64,000 nt of DNA from Holothuria scabra. Taxonomy: Eukaryota > Echinodermata > Holothuroidea > Aspidochirotida > Holothuriidae. Position numbers and translations under genes: made by a program. The DNA is taken from positions 43,553,082-43,617,081 of the forward strand of contig CM074193.1 in assembly GCA_037179385.1 (NCBI GenBank), written 5' to 3'. The notes beneath the pieces were generated by a model that did no database searches, was not told the DNA's origin, and saw nothing but the letters and a program-made list of their open reading frames with translations. Positions within the stretch are counted from its first letter, which is position 1, and every line of letters starts with the position of its first letter. Shown here piece after piece: positions 1 to 12,022 of the stretch.

Positions 1-425
1 CCTTTTATTTATTTTATTTTGAAATGTCTGTTTATTAGGTTTATGAGTGAAGTACCCTTATAATATGTTGATTATAGTTATAAATTATTATTATAAAAGG
101 AACATTAAAAGAATGGAAGGTGAAATGAATTGCTTGATAGATGACCGATTAGTACATACTAATATATAGTGCAGACCCGGCGAGATGTGACAGATTTATT
201 ACATATGTTTTGAAAAATTTATGTAAAGATTGTAGATAAGGTAAACCGGTAAGCACTTATTTCGTTTTCTTAATCTAAGAGCCTTAATGAATTTTGTTGT
301 TATAATTTCTTGTAAATCTTTGCAGCTTTGAGCATGTGTCTTGGTTTTTTTTTTCCTTTGTAAAAGGCACATCGCTATTTCTTATTGTATGAACAAAGGA
401 TCCAAAATAAAATACAAGAGATGGC
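1..425. other. AT-rich non-coding flank
   Basis: I see no gene here. The last part (about 300-445) ends in a run of 20 A followed by ATT repeats, which would fit the 3' tail of a retroposon on the plus strand whose body lies to the left, but no recognisable coding sequence supports this. Confidence 0.4.
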
Positions 426-444
426 AAAAAAAAAAAAAAAAAAA

Positions 445-530
<86 letters not shown>
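426..530. repeat. A20 tract plus (ATT)n microsatellite
   Basis: Twenty A (426-445) followed by about 28 perfect ATT units up to 530. The array abuts the truncated 5' end of the LINE that starts at 531. Poly-Ile and poly-Leu reading frames through it are artefacts of the trinucleotide repeat. Confidence 0.95.
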
Positions 531-2396
531 CTCTGCGTGTGTGTGTAATAATGGGTTTGCCTCTGGTTTCTTTCCTGTTGAAAGAGGGGTCAGGCAGGGA
601 TGTCCTCTTAGCCCATATCTGTTTATTCTTTGCGCTGAAATGCTAGCTTTAAAAGTTAATTTAAACAATAATATTAAAGGAATATCTGTACATAATTCTA
701 TGATGAAAGTCCTCCAGTATGCTGATGATACTCAATTATTTCTTGACGGTACTAAAGATTCTCTTCTGGAAGCTTTTCGTACATTAAACCTTTTTAAGCG
801 TGCTTCTGGACTTTCCATTAATGTTGACAAGTCTACTCTTTTCCCTTTAGGACCATCACGCAATACGACCCCATCTTTCCTTAAAGAGTTTAATCTTAAA
901 TTGAATTACGGGCCTGTTTGTATTTTGGGGGTGTTCTTCACCCACAATGGTAATGACTTGTTTCGTTTAAACTTTGTGCCTAAGCTTTCTCGTTTAAAAA
1001 TTGCCTTCGCCTGTGGTCTTCCCGTGACCTCACCCCTATTGGACGAAACATTCTTGTAAAATCCTTTGCTTTGTCCCAATTAGTGTTTCTTTTTCTTACC
1101 CTTCCCAATCCCCCTGAAAAGTTTATTAAGGAGATACAGAATCTTATTTTTGATTTCATTTGGGCTGGCAACCCTGACAAAGTTAAACGTGTTTCTATGT
1201 TTGATGACGTATGTAAAGGGGGATTGAAAGTAGTTCATGTTGAAACTTTTGTCAAGAGCCTAAAATGTACTTGGGTACGTAGATATTGTGACGACGATTC
1301 GCAGAGGCCATGGAAACTTTTCTTTGATTTAGCCTTAAAGACGTATGGCAATAAGTTTTTGTTTTCTTGTAACTGTAAAAAATCTGATGTGCCTATTTCA
1401 AACACTTTCATTAAAAATGTTGTTCATGCTTGGTGCGATGCCTCCTTTGTGGAACCCCAAAGTAATTTTAGCGATCAAATACTGTGGAATAACTCTTACA
1501 TTAAAATAAATAGTAAAGTTGTATTTAACGATCAACTTCTTCATTTTGGTTTGGTGTATTTAAGGGATATTTTTGATCAAAATGGGAGGCCGTTGGTTTG
1601 GGACACTTTCCGAAATACTTTCCCAGCCCCAGGTATTACCTTCGTTTTTTATTGGGGATTGTTTTCTAGTATTCCAAATGCTTGGCGAGCAGATATTCTT
1701 TCAAGTAGACATGCAAATACCCAAAATTCGAACCAGTTGTTTTACCATAAAGTCATGCATTCTCTTTCAGTGTCTCAATTGGTTTATCGTCGTCTCATTG
1801 TAAAGGTAGTGAGTCCCCCTACAGCTATGGAAAAATGGGTTAAAGACTTTCCAGGTATTTCTACCGATGCCTGGGAGAATATTTTTAGGAGCCCTTGGGC
1901 TACTACAACAGAAACCAAAATTGTGTTTTTTCAGTTCAAATTCTTACATAGAATCTTACCCACAAACAGGCTACTTTATTTAATGGGGAAAACAGACTCC
2001 CAACTCTGCACATTCTGTCAAAGAGAGATTGAATCTATTGAGCACCTTTTTTGGGCTTGTACAATCAGTTCTACTTTTATTCTTGACGTTGAATCAAGGT
2101 TTCTTGGTAATCAGTTTGTGTTTTCTAAGAATGATGTTTTCTTTGGGTACCAGTATAGTATTTGTCATCCATACAATTTTTTGATTTTGCATTTAAAGTA
2201 TTATTTGTTTTCATGTAAACTTCAATCGATAAAACCAAAAGTAAATAGTTTTTATTACAAGTTTAAGTTTGCTATTCAAACTGAGGAATATATATTTTTT
2301 AAGAGGAAACAAAAATCAAAAGGTAAAGTTCATTATTTAAATTTAAAAGACGCCTTTTCAGTTTGTGCGGGTCTATTTGACCCAATTGATTCTTAA
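531..2396 (+). pseudogene. LINE ORF2 C-terminal half: reverse transcriptase and zinc motif
   Basis: This is the C-terminal part of a LINE ORF2, the polyprotein that nicks the target and reverse-transcribes the element RNA in place. The apurinic-like endonuclease and RT fingers are missing. The palm motif GVRQGCPLSPYLFILCAE is near 580-640 and the catalytic YADD at 718-729. Around 996-1000 the frame breaks: a run of five A needs one more base to read through into WSSRDLTPIGR and LPNPPEKF of the thumb/connection region, so the track splits near 1059/1071. A CTFC...H...C zinc motif starts at 2007. Stop TAA ends at 2396. The frameshift and truncation make it non-functional. The family identity is solid; the clade within L1/Tx1 is less sure. 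Confidence 0.85.
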
Positions 2397-2550
2397 TTCA
2401 TTTGATTCTCGCAATGAAATTATCCTCCTTTTCTTATAAAAGTTTTGAAAGTATGAGAATTGCTTTGTCATGTTATTATTCTGTTGATTAAAATATTGCT
2501 GTGAAAACAGATTCAAAAAGGAAATAAAGATGGAAGAAAAGAAAAATAAT
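531..2550 (+). mobile_element. L1/Tx1-like non-LTR retrotransposon, copy 1, 5'-truncated
   Basis: The body runs from the middle of the reverse transcriptase domain through the C-terminal zinc motif, then a short A-rich 3' region (2397-2550) that leads directly into TTATCG and ATT repeats. The 5' boundary sits in (ATT)n at 530. A second copy of the same family lies on the minus strand at 2753-4630. Assignment to the L1/Tx1 superclade rests on the GVRQGCPLSP and YADDTQLFLDG motifs, the LPNPP segment and the C-terminal CCHC motif; the exact clade is inferred. Confidence 0.85.
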
Positions 2551-2556
2551 TATTAG

Positions 2557-2651
2557 TATTATCGTTATCGTTATCGTTATCGTTATCGTTATCGTTATCG
2601 TTATCGTTATCGTTATCGTTATCGTTATCGTTATCGTTATCGTTATCGTGA

Positions 2652-2743
<92 letters not shown>

Positions 2744-2752
2744 TATTATTAT
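2557..2752. repeat. (TTATCG)n then (ATT)n compound microsatellite
   Basis: About 15 units of TTATCG (2559-2648) switch at once to about 33 ATT units (2652-2752). It separates the 3' ends of the two convergent LINE copies, so each copy has an A-rich tail running into this array. Confidence 0.95.
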
Positions 2753-4630
2753 TTTTTTTTCCTCCAAAGCTTTTTTTTTTTTGTTGACAGTATAATACAT
2801 TATTTACAATTATGTTTGCTGGCATTTCTTTTTAACATTCTTACAAACAAGTGGTACCAAGGTCTTTTTATATAAACATAATAAATACAACACTTCATAA
2901 TGAACACATATTCACTTGTATAGCCTACATAGTTTAACTATCTAGGTATGTAAACAGCTTGAATCATAATTCAGATACGTGATATCATTACAAATATGCA
3001 TCCTTTACTATTTTGTCGTTTTTTACACCATGCTGTAAGTAATTGTACATGGAATTATTGTTTCTGAATCCATTAGTTTTTTCTCATTATACCTTTGAAC
3101 CTGTAGTGATTAATTCCTTACAATTTCAGATTTGTAATGGAGTCACTAGTAAACAAGCTAAAGTCAAATAGATCAAAACAATATGTTGTACTATATATTG
3201 TCAGGCTACCTTAACATTCGGGCGTATTAAATGGCAGACCAATACTCCTGCACTACATTTAACAAAATAAACATTAATTTTCGAAGTGGTTAAAAAACAC
3301 ACATTACAACCTAGGTTCAGGCTGCTATACACATATAGCTACTGAATCGAGTCATATGATGAATGAATTCTTCAGGGCATTAAAATTAGCAACATTGTTA
3401 TATCTAGAACGTGAGTGTAAGTAGCTGTACTCCTCAACTTGAATGGCAAATTTAAATTTATAATAAAAATCGTTTACATTTGGCAAAGTCTGATGATTTT
3501 TTTTTGTAAATATGTAGTACTTTAAATGGATAATCAAAAAATTATAAGGATGACGCTTGCTATTACTGAACCCAAAAAAGATGTCGTCTTTTGAGAAGAC
3601 GAATTGCTTGTTCAGGAGTTTTAATTCTACATTAATGATAAACTGGGAAACATAACTGCAACCCCAAAACAGGTGGTCGAGAGTTTCTTCCTCCTGCTTA
3701 CAAAAAGTGCATAAATTGGTTTCAATCTTACCCATAGAAAGAGAAGTCTATTTGTTGGTACGATTCTGTGGAGAAACTTGAATTGGAAATAGGCAAGTTT
3801 TGTTTCACGAACGGAATTCCATGGCATGCTCCAGATATTTTTCCAATTATGTAATTCAAAATTGACCACATCTTTTTTCCATTTTTTCATTGAGGTTGCT
3901 TCAGTAGCTATAGTTTTCAAGAAAGTATTATAGACAAATTGGAATAGAGAAGATGCATTAAGGGCCCGTTGAACCCACACTGTCGTACTATTTGGAGATT
4001 CCGTCGGGCCACACCCTGCCTCTCTCCAGTAATACGGGATGCTATTAATCATCCCCCAATACAAAGTATACGGGAAATTTTCTAAATTAAATTTCTGCTT
4101 AAATGAATGCAGTGAAAGTGGATTTCCTATGTGGTCGAAGAGGTCTGACACATACTTAATACCTTTCTTATGTAGAAATTCATGGTAAAATATCTTATCG
4201 TTAATACGTAGGTGATGATTGTTCCACATAATTTGATTCCCGAAACTGTCCGTGGGTGTATGATAAAAACCCTCTACCCATGCACTGACAACATCCTTTA
4301 CAAAAGCATTAGGAATACCATTGAGATCAATTGCTCTACAGTTACAATGGATAATTAGTTCTTTAGCAAAGCTGTGTAAATTCTTGTCAAAAAATAGCTT
4401 CCACATCCCACCAGACTCATCAACGTACCTACGAATCCATGTACACTTCAAACTACTCACAAAACTCTTTATATCCTTAACTTTTAAGCCCCCATCCTCA
4501 AAGGTGTTAAATAAAGTTGTTCGCTTTACCTTGTCCGGGTTACCCGACCATATGAAGTCAGCAATAACCGATTCCAGCTCTTTCATAAAAGTTTGCGGTG
4601 GATTTGGTAAAACAAGGAAAAGGTACACTA
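2753..4630 (-). mobile_element. L1/Tx1-like LINE, copy 2, 5'-truncated, opposite orientation
   Basis: Same family as the copy at 531-2550, shown by shared protein segments such as PNPP, GNPDKVKR, LKCTWIRRY and the CTFC zinc motif. On the minus strand it starts just upstream of LPNPPQTF at 4628, abutting a compound microsatellite, and its 3' side runs through an A-rich stretch into (AAT)n at 2752. It is truncated further 3' than copy 1 and lacks the whole RT palm. The 600 bp between the stop at 3352 and 2753 is assigned to 3' UTR by position only. Confidence 0.75.
3352..4628 (-). pseudogene. LINE ORF2 C-terminal fragment with frameshift
   Basis: Two overlapping minus-strand frames (4628-3627 and 3735-3352) are one ancestral frame: the first reads NRLLFL and should continue as MGKIETNLCTFC in the second, so a one-base indel lies near 3735. 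It covers the post-RT region and the C-terminal CTFC...H...C zinc motif only. Similarity to the copy at 1071-2396 is clear along its whole length, including LKCTWIRRY versus LKCTWVRRY. It has no catalytic YADD and cannot be active. Confidence 0.85.
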
Positions 4631-4883
4631 ATCGTTATTGTTATCGTTATTATTATTATTATCGTTATTATTATTATTATTATTGTTATTATTATTATTA
4701 TTATCGTTATCGTTATCGTCATCGTCATCGTCACCGTCACCGTCACCGTCACCGTCACCGTCACCGTCACCGTCACCGTCACCGTCACCGTCACCGTCAC
4801 CGTCACCGTCACCGTCACCGTCACCGTCACCGTCACCGTCACCGTCACCGTCACCGTCATCGTCATCGTCATCGTCATCGTTA

Positions 4884-4978
<95 letters not shown>
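4631..4978. repeat. nested compound microsatellite ATT / ATCGTT / CATCGT / CACCGT
   Basis: From left to right: ATT with scattered ATCGTT, then CATCGT, then a long CACCGT core (about 4730-4855), then CATCGT, ATCGTT and finally pure ATT to 4978. The order is nearly symmetric around the CACCGT core. All the long reading frames here (Thr-Val, Pro-Ser, Arg-His) are repeat artefacts. Confidence 0.95.
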
Positions 4979-6514
4979 TATTTCCGCACTATATGACAGC
5001 CAAGTTATTTACTTTAGTCGTGTCTTCGTCTCTTAATACCGCTATTATGATTGTGATTGTCACAATTAATGTCTCGGATGTAAACTATATTTCTCACTAT
5101 CACACTGTTCAAATTGTTATGAGAGTTCTTACAAAAAACTAAGTACATCTCTATTTCTTTGTTGCTAAACTAATAGATTTAAACGGATAATAGTCAAGCA
5201 GTTAACCGTTCTCAAATATAACAGAATTAAAACTCCGATGCCTTTGATTTTCGCTCAATCATTATAAACCAACAGCTAAATTCGATGATATCCTCTTCGC
5301 AGTATTCATCATGGGAACTATTAATTCAAATGGTAACTCCTTGATTTGCCGATTTATTCGGTGAACACACGGTAGCAGTACAGAGGGAGAGAGACAGTGA
5401 TGCTTATGTGGCAGCTTCGAATGAAAATATCGAGAAGCACGCGTCGAATAACACGTAGCTCAGTTGAAATACCCGGTAGCACAAGCGGACAATGCGGTAG
5501 CGCGTCTTGTTCATGCTAAAGTTTATGCAAGAGGTGCCATGGATCTTTGTGGGAAAGGCGATAAGTGCGCTTCTAAGGCGTACAAATCACGACAGCAACC
5601 TAACGATTGAGATGTACCTAGTTTAAGCAAATCATGGGTCGTGGAGGCAGCGGGGGATGGGCCAATTCCCCTAGTCAGTCTTTGCCACCAGATTTTTCCA
5701 ATTATGAACCAAATACCTATCCTGAGACATAATTTTTCACCTATTGATATGCTAAAACCCCAGAACCTCTATGGAAACCCCCTGGACCCCACTTGACGCT
5801 TTCTCCCCTTGAAATCCAAACGAACGTCATGCCAAGCCCTATACGTCATTTGCTAAAGGCAAAATATACCTCTCCTGAGACTAAATTTGTCATCAAGAGA
5901 TATGTTAAAACCTCATACTATAGCGTCGCCCCTGGACCCCTAACGGGTTTTTGCACATGGAACCCAACGGTGTAGACTGGTTTAGCACCCACCTTATCTA
6001 TATATACTTTAACACTGGCATGTGTAGGGGCATTGGCCAAATATGTGTTTGATTCAGCGGATCTTGAATTTAGCCAAAAGTCACAGTTAAGAAACATTAG
6101 CATATTTTCAATTCCGTTGTAGTTTTCCATTTCATCTTACGGTAGAGGAACATATATGTGGCAATTTTTCGATCGCTTATACCAAGTTGTTGATTTTTCT
6201 GAAAATAAGCTAACAATAAGAACCATTTAGATCTTCTTTACAAACACATGAAAACGTAATTTTCGGCCATCGGAGGGTTCGCGACTTTTCACAATTTTTT
6301 TTGCACACTCCGCTCCAACCAGTGGTAGATAGTTTTCAGGGCAAAATAACAATTTGGGATTCAAAGTATTTTTTTTTAAAAACTTTCTGATAACTTTGCT
6401 GTTTGCAAACTTAGTTTAAAAAGAGTATTTTACTGCAAACGAAAAAAAGATAGCTACTGTTTAGATGGTACGAGTTCAAGTAGTCTCGATTTGCAGCTAA
6501 TTTTTCGTAATTTT
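4979..6514. other. non-coding, weak local repeats
   Basis: No convincing gene. A loosely repeated segment (GATATGYTAAAACC followed about 35 bp later by CTGGACCCC) appears at about 5746-5790 and 5899-5945. The stretch 6261-6330 (TTTCGGCCATCGGAGGGTT and a following CTCCGC) resembles 37143-37215, so it belongs to a dispersed repeat. Confidence 0.4.
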
Positions 6515-6790
6515 TTATACTCTCCTGGCCAACTGATGGTGAGGCTCTGCAGAGATAGTCTCTTTGACAGAATGATGTTTTTTTTCGTGCAAGAAAAAGC
6601 AAACACTGAAATGCTCCCGCACGTCTATTCCGAATAGTGGTGATTAATGGGGATAAAACTGAAAATTTTGTCTTTACAACATCCTATTTAATGCCGTGCA
6701 TGCTAGCTTTTTGAAGTAATTTTTCCTATAAATAAATTTGAATTTACCAACTTTTAGGAGTCAAAATAAAAGAGCATCAGTCAGACTTTG
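6515..6790 (+). repeat. dispersed repeat, partner at 32575-32870
   Basis: The first part (CTCTCC...CCAACTGATGG, a long T run, TTCGTGCA, then TGCTCCCG) matches 32585-32695 in direct orientation. The second part (6640-6790, with TAGGAGTCAAAATAAAAGAG) matches 32700-32870 in reverse complement. Origin unknown; probably a DNA transposon fragment. Confidence 0.6.
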
Positions 6791-9539
6791 GCAATACAGC
6801 AGTCTTCTTCCAAATATAGTCACATTCATATTGCCTATCATCACTGAAGAATTCAATTTAAATCAAGTGCAGAACTTTATGGCAGAACTCGCTTACAAGC
6901 CACGAATTTAAAAAAAGAGATAAGTTGTCACCTTGTCAAGCTGTGTCTATGACGTCTTACCTTTATAAAGTATCGTCACTTTTTAGTTGATAACCTACGT
7001 ACATGATCACTGTCAAAGTGAAATTTTCCAATAATGGCGAAACAAAATAGCAGTTAACTCCCGTTCCTTTTCAACCTTTTTTTATCTGTAATTTTTATAG
7101 AAAACAACACTTCTGCTGTATCATCTTTTCAGTCAGATTAAAATGACAAATTGTATGGTGAATGCCGAATCTGTGAGCAGTTTTACCCCACATTTATTAA
7201 CACAAGACATTGGGATACATTCCCTATCACATACTTGTTAAAACAACCATGGACTTACACCCCTGAGTAAACAGACTATATCAGCATGATTCAACTTACT
7301 CAGATCAGGGAGTTGTCAGGTTGACAACTCCCTGCTCAGACCATGACAACTTTATATTCATTTAATCTTCAGTATTGTTTAAGGATAATACATTGCCCTT
7401 TTAACCTGTCAACTAAGATGCTTAGAATGTGAGATAAGGGTTGACCTCCTAATAACTGCGGTAACAAGTGAGGGTATTCCCAGGTCTTTGGAGCATAGGA
7501 CCCATATTTTGGGTTAAGGTCATGAACTGACAGATTTACACGGTACAAGAGGTTGTGTATTTACAGCTCTGGGAATTAGTAAGGATAAAAGGTAATTGCT
7601 AAATTAAGGAAAACTGATGGCAGAAGCAGCCTTGCCTCTACATTTTATGTAGGTTTGTCCTTAAAGGGAAATATTACGTTTAAAATGACCCAACATAGCA
7701 TTGAAAATTGATACCTCTAGACTCTAGTCATTTTCAGATCATTTGGTCTCAACAATAAACCCCAGCAAAAGCTTCATATTATGCACAAGAAGAGTTATTG
7801 AAGTTGCATCTTTTGAAATGTTGAAAGTTTGGGTGAAAAAATTATTCTTGAGCAACAAGCAACTGAATTTCCACCTGAACTAAACTTTTTTCTTGCCTTA
7901 TTTGTAATTATTTATCACTCTTTGTCAATAAATGTTGGTTAGAAATTGAGCTTTCCTCTATAGAGCATTTCATTGATCTGATACCATTTGTGAGAGAACA
8001 TGGTCAAAATCTTGTTCGGAAAACCAGCTCTTACCCTAACTCACTCTCCCTTTCTCTAGAAATATAGCTCAAATACCTTTGGTGAAAAACTGAAAATCAA
8101 CCATAATCGGACTGATGCTTAATTACTACCGTACATCGATGAATCCCCGCGCGCGAAAATCTTGACAGATTATGAAGGATTTGCAAAAGGGACTCTATAG
8201 TACTAATTTAAGACGGAAAGGTCTATGGTACTTGATCTTCTTGGAAAAGTCAACATAGGCTCAGTCGGAAAACGCGCTAGACCAGGTATAAGAAATTTCC
8301 AACTGGAATTTCAGATTTTCCAACAATCGCCGCCCTGACGAATTTTGGGCCCCACATCCCCGCTTGCGACCGCGGGAGTTAACGAGGAATCTTCACTTAA
8401 AAATTGTATGTGGGTCTATTGAGTCCACTGATAGAATCAAGTGCATTAGGGGAGGTCTCTTTGGAGATCATAACTGCCAAACAGCGTCAATTAGCACCCA
8501 AAATGAACGTAATTTACAATACTGCCTTCGATTTGAAAGGACACGCATATTGTAGGGTACCTTTCAACCTTGAAGTACGTAATTCTGCCATCATTGGGGG
8601 GGGGGGGATTTGCCCCTCCTAAAGAATTAACAGGAGTATTAACTTCTCCCTTCTTTTAGCGGTATTTACCGTATTCTGGTGTATATTACAAAGATTTGTC
8701 CAAGTCAAAGACCTACATACGCGTGCCGCATTACATGCGTCCTACGTTTTGCATTAACTACCAGATGGATTAATCACTTCCTTAAAATTTTCGGTCGATT
8801 GTCCTTTCTTTTTGCGATGTTTTCTAATTGCTCAGATCATTTTTGACGGTATTTCAGATCTTTAAGAAGAAAATCACCACACTATTCTGCAGAAACTTCT
8901 GTCACAGGACATAAGTTTGTAGGCAGATAGTTTGCATGGGTCTATAGTCCATGTTCCCAGAGTTAGCCCGTTTCGCGATTTCGTACTGTTTCAATGATTG
9001 GGGCGATGATTACATGTTACAAGGTTTGATATCGTTCTTCTGAGAGCTCGATCGATGTCCCCAAAAATGTCACCTGTTCCCAGAATTCGGGAACTTTGAA
9101 ACTCAGGAGTATTAAACCCTGGATTAATTGGAAACGCTGAAGTTTGCATGCACTAGTAGGTGACTCACACATGATGCGACTTTCTTCCTCCCTCCAAAAT
9201 GCGGACACAAAGCGCGCCGAAATATCTACGCCTCTTAAACAAATATTTGAAATTATTGAGCTTGTATTGCAGAAAATTTTGGGATGCTGGGTTTCCTGTA
9301 GTGGAATTTGAAAAGTTGGGGGATTACTGAAAATTCTTCATTTCCTACTGGCAAACCTGAGATTGCCCAGCGACCTAACATAGTTGCTGTTGCATGTTTC
9401 CAAAGGCCTATGAATTGAGGCTCTCCGATCTGCCGACTACATTTTAAAAGTCAAGCACTTATGTTGCAGAAAATTTGGAATTTTATGACATAAAATTCAT
9501 GAAAATAGCACTGTAAATGCCGGTGTCACTTCAGGATCT
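6791..9539. other. non-coding, no gene seen
   Basis: No reading frame here looks like a protein. The only landmarks are a short perfect hairpin at 7306-7334 and a 12-G run at 8596-8607. Small frames at 8364-8622 and 9017-9208 have no recognisable motif and no splice context I can support. Confidence 0.4.
7306..7334. repeat. perfect 13 bp hairpin with 3 nt loop
   Basis: CAGGGAGTTGTCA is followed, after GGT, by its exact reverse complement. It could form a small cruciform. Nothing around it suggests a terminator or microRNA precursor, since the stem is too short. Confidence 0.8.
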
Positions 9540-10068
9540 GGTGTCGCAAATGGAAAATTTTCGATTTCGTCATTTCCACTAGCTCGGACTAGGTTTACCA
9601 GCTGAAGGTATGAGAGGAATTAGGAATTGTGATTTGTGGCGCGTGGAGCGCGCGGAAACAAATAATAAAAACTATGGAGCTTTTATCGGTAAAAATTCGT
9701 GATTTCATGGAAGAAGAGTTGGGAAAACTACACTGCAGTTGACCGGTGTCACAAATAGCAAACTTTTCGATTTTATCATTTCTAGAGCTCGTATGGATTT
9801 ACCAATTGAAGGTATGAGCAAGCATTACTGCAAAAAGAGTTGCAATTTGGGGCTGGGAAAATTTGCTTTTTGAAAAACAAAACAAAAAATTTAAACAAAT
9901 ATGCAGCTTTTATTAGATAGAATTCGCAATTTCGTGAAAGAAGAGATGGGAAAACCTTACTTTATGTAGATGACTGGTGTTACAAACGGCAAATTTCCAA
10001 TTTTTTTCATTTTTCAGAGCCCATCGCCCATCTTTCTCCCCCCTCCCCCTTCCGTAGCTACACCACTG
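9540..10068. repeat. tandem repeat of about 205-231 bp ending in a hAT-like CCACTG terminus
   Basis: The phrase GGTGTCGCAAATGG recurs in degenerate form at 9540, 9745 and 9976, each followed by a TTTCGATTT-like motif and (first two) TACCAnnTGAAGGTATGAG. The block ends at 10068 with GTAGCTACACCACTG, whose reverse complement starts CAGTGGTGTAGCTAC, like hAT-type termini common in marine invertebrate genomes. A left terminus was not found. Confidence 0.55.
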
Positions 10069-10153
10069 TACAGGCCTGCAAGATTCGAAATATTGTCAAT
10101 TGGAAGAACATCGTTATAAATTTCTTCTGGTTCAACTTTTTCTTGCATTTTGC

Positions 10154-10439
10154 CAGTGGCGGCTGCAGAATATCAAAATACGGGGGTGGACAAACTAAGG
10201 AAATGTTGTGGGCTCTTGTGGATGGTTCTTGTGTGACGGACCCCCCAAGGCTCTGAGATTTTAACATATCTCTGGATGCAACATGAAGTGTCAAGGGAGT
10301 ATATATTATTTTAATTCTCGGTTAACCTATTTCTTAAGTGACGTAACTTGGAAGAGGGGCAAGGGGTGGGGGTGCATGGATAAAATTTGAGGGGAATAAT
10401 GCCCCCACTTCTGAGCCCCAGTCCATCGCGCTGCCACTG
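10154..10439. mobile_element. hAT-type MITE, 286 bp
   Basis: It starts CAGTGGCGGCTGCAG and ends CGCGCTGCCACTG, so both ends read CAGTGGC inward. The flanking octamers CATTTTGC and TATTTTGG match in six of eight bases, consistent with a decayed 8 bp target duplication typical of hAT elements. There is no coding capacity. Confidence 0.6.
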
Positions 10440-11016
10440 TATTTTGGTTGTGGCAGTTTGTACATTTGAAGTTACGGAACCTAAGTTAAGTTAGTGAGAA
10501 TGCAAATAACCTGTGTTCAAAAAACATTGATAAAATGCAAACCCTACGCTTGATAGTCATGAAAAGTAGTTATGTATCCTTCACTTCAGTCAGTATTGAA
10601 CCTTGCATGAGTCTTTTTATCTGTGTGGCTTGTCTTGTGGCTGACCCCAATGCATTATTTGTTGTATTTTCTATATTGTATCTGCCTCTAAAAGGTGTAA
10701 GTAGGTAGCCACTAAAGTTCAAAACTATCAAGCATTTCCACCTGGATGTGAAGCTATGAAACAAAACCACACTTCTATATTGCAAATATATCCTCCTTGG
10801 CTTACCAAACACTGACATGAGCATATCCTAGGGGATCTCCCTGCTTTACACAATAACCAAAAGTTTGTGTCCTGGCAGCACTGCATTTTATCAACTTAGT
10901 GTTTCCAGCAACCATGACAGCCAGTTGGCCTCTAAGGACAGTGCGGTCAAATTGTTGATTGAAGCTGTCCAGTAGGAATCATCGCTGTGCATTTCTTTGG
11001 TTTTCAGATTTAAGGG
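10440..11016. other. non-coding, no gene seen
   Basis: No supported feature. A minus-strand frame at 10570-10824 has no recognisable motif. Confidence 0.4.
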
Positions 11017-11348
11017 GTGTTTTTTTTTTTCACCACAAAAATTAACCGTTTTTCGGAACGAAAAACGGTGAACGTGTTCATAGTATGTGTAGACCTAATT
11101 ATTATTTTTTTTCCGGACCTAGTTTTTGTCTATATTCTTCCCCGTTTTTTCCGACCATGTTCGACTTGTTCGTTCACTGTTTCATCCAGGACGCTCTTTT
11201 TCTTTTTTGATGTGTGTTTCATCCTTCGCACTAATGTTTTCGTCTGACAGTCACTTTCGTCCGATTCTGTTTTTACAGCGATCACTTCGGATTTGATGTT
11301 TGCCGTGTCCAATTGTTACTGTTGGTTGTTCAGTTTGGTTTTTTCCAC

Positions 11349-11372
11349 CTGATGAAGGGTTTATACCCGAAA
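11349..11372 (+). ncRNA. hammerhead-ribozyme-like motif in PLE1 leader
   Basis: CTGATGA is followed by an extra A, a GGGT/ACCC stem with a TTAT loop, then GAAA. Hammerhead motifs are known in the terminal repeats of Penelope-like elements, and the position is right. Oddities: the base between CTGATGA and stem II has no partner, and stems I and III are not convincing by eye, so self-cleavage is doubtful. The same stretch reads as DEGFIPEMS in one frame. Confidence 0.4.
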
Positions 11373-12022
11373 TGTCGCGGACTTTTCGGCAAACTTTTAC
11401 TACCTCTTTTCAACCTACACATTTCAACAGTGCTCTGCAGCATTTCGACCTTATTCTATCTAGCTTTATGTTTTTTTTTTCTTCGCTGCGATTTTTAGAT
11501 CTTTATAACTGTTCAACTTGGTATTCATGTTCGAACCGATTATTTCGGTCCGATCATGTTCGTCTGTGAGTGGGTGTGATTTTTAACATTTTTGAATTGC
11601 TGTCAACGTTTTTCTTTCTCATTTTACTACTTGTTTACTTCCTAGGTAAGCCAGCATCTTTTACCCCATTCTATACTTTATTGAATGTCTTGATAGCCCC
11701 CGTTTTTGTTTACGGTACGTTCTTTTATCCCGATCCAGCCATATCGTCCGCTTTGATCGTGTCCATTTTGTAGCACTAGATGTTTGCTCCTTGTGTTGAA
11801 ACTGGTCACTTTTTTTGTATTTTTAGTACTTTTTCACTCCAGCCGAACCTTTTTACCCCTTGTTCCCATCCCTTGCTCTGTAGGATCCTCTCTTCTTAGT
11901 TAATTATCCTGATTCGTTTTTGTTCTTTACTCTTTAGTCTCCTGTCGTACAGTTTATCGTTTAGTCGTGTCTATTTTCAAGCACGTGTACAAAACTTAAC
12001 TTTCATTATTTTTCACGGTATC

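Noticed and set aside
341..668. Overlapping frames of poly-Leu/Ile
   Set aside because: They only translate A20 and (ATT)n.
4321..5142. 273-codon frame with Arg-His and Tyr runs, and its Thr-Val and Pro-Ser shadows
   Set aside because: Products of the compound microsatellite and of antisense LINE sequence.
11017..11569. Plus frames of Phe/Ser-rich sequence
   Set aside because: T-rich leader of PLE1; no conserved domain and no continuity with the RT frame.
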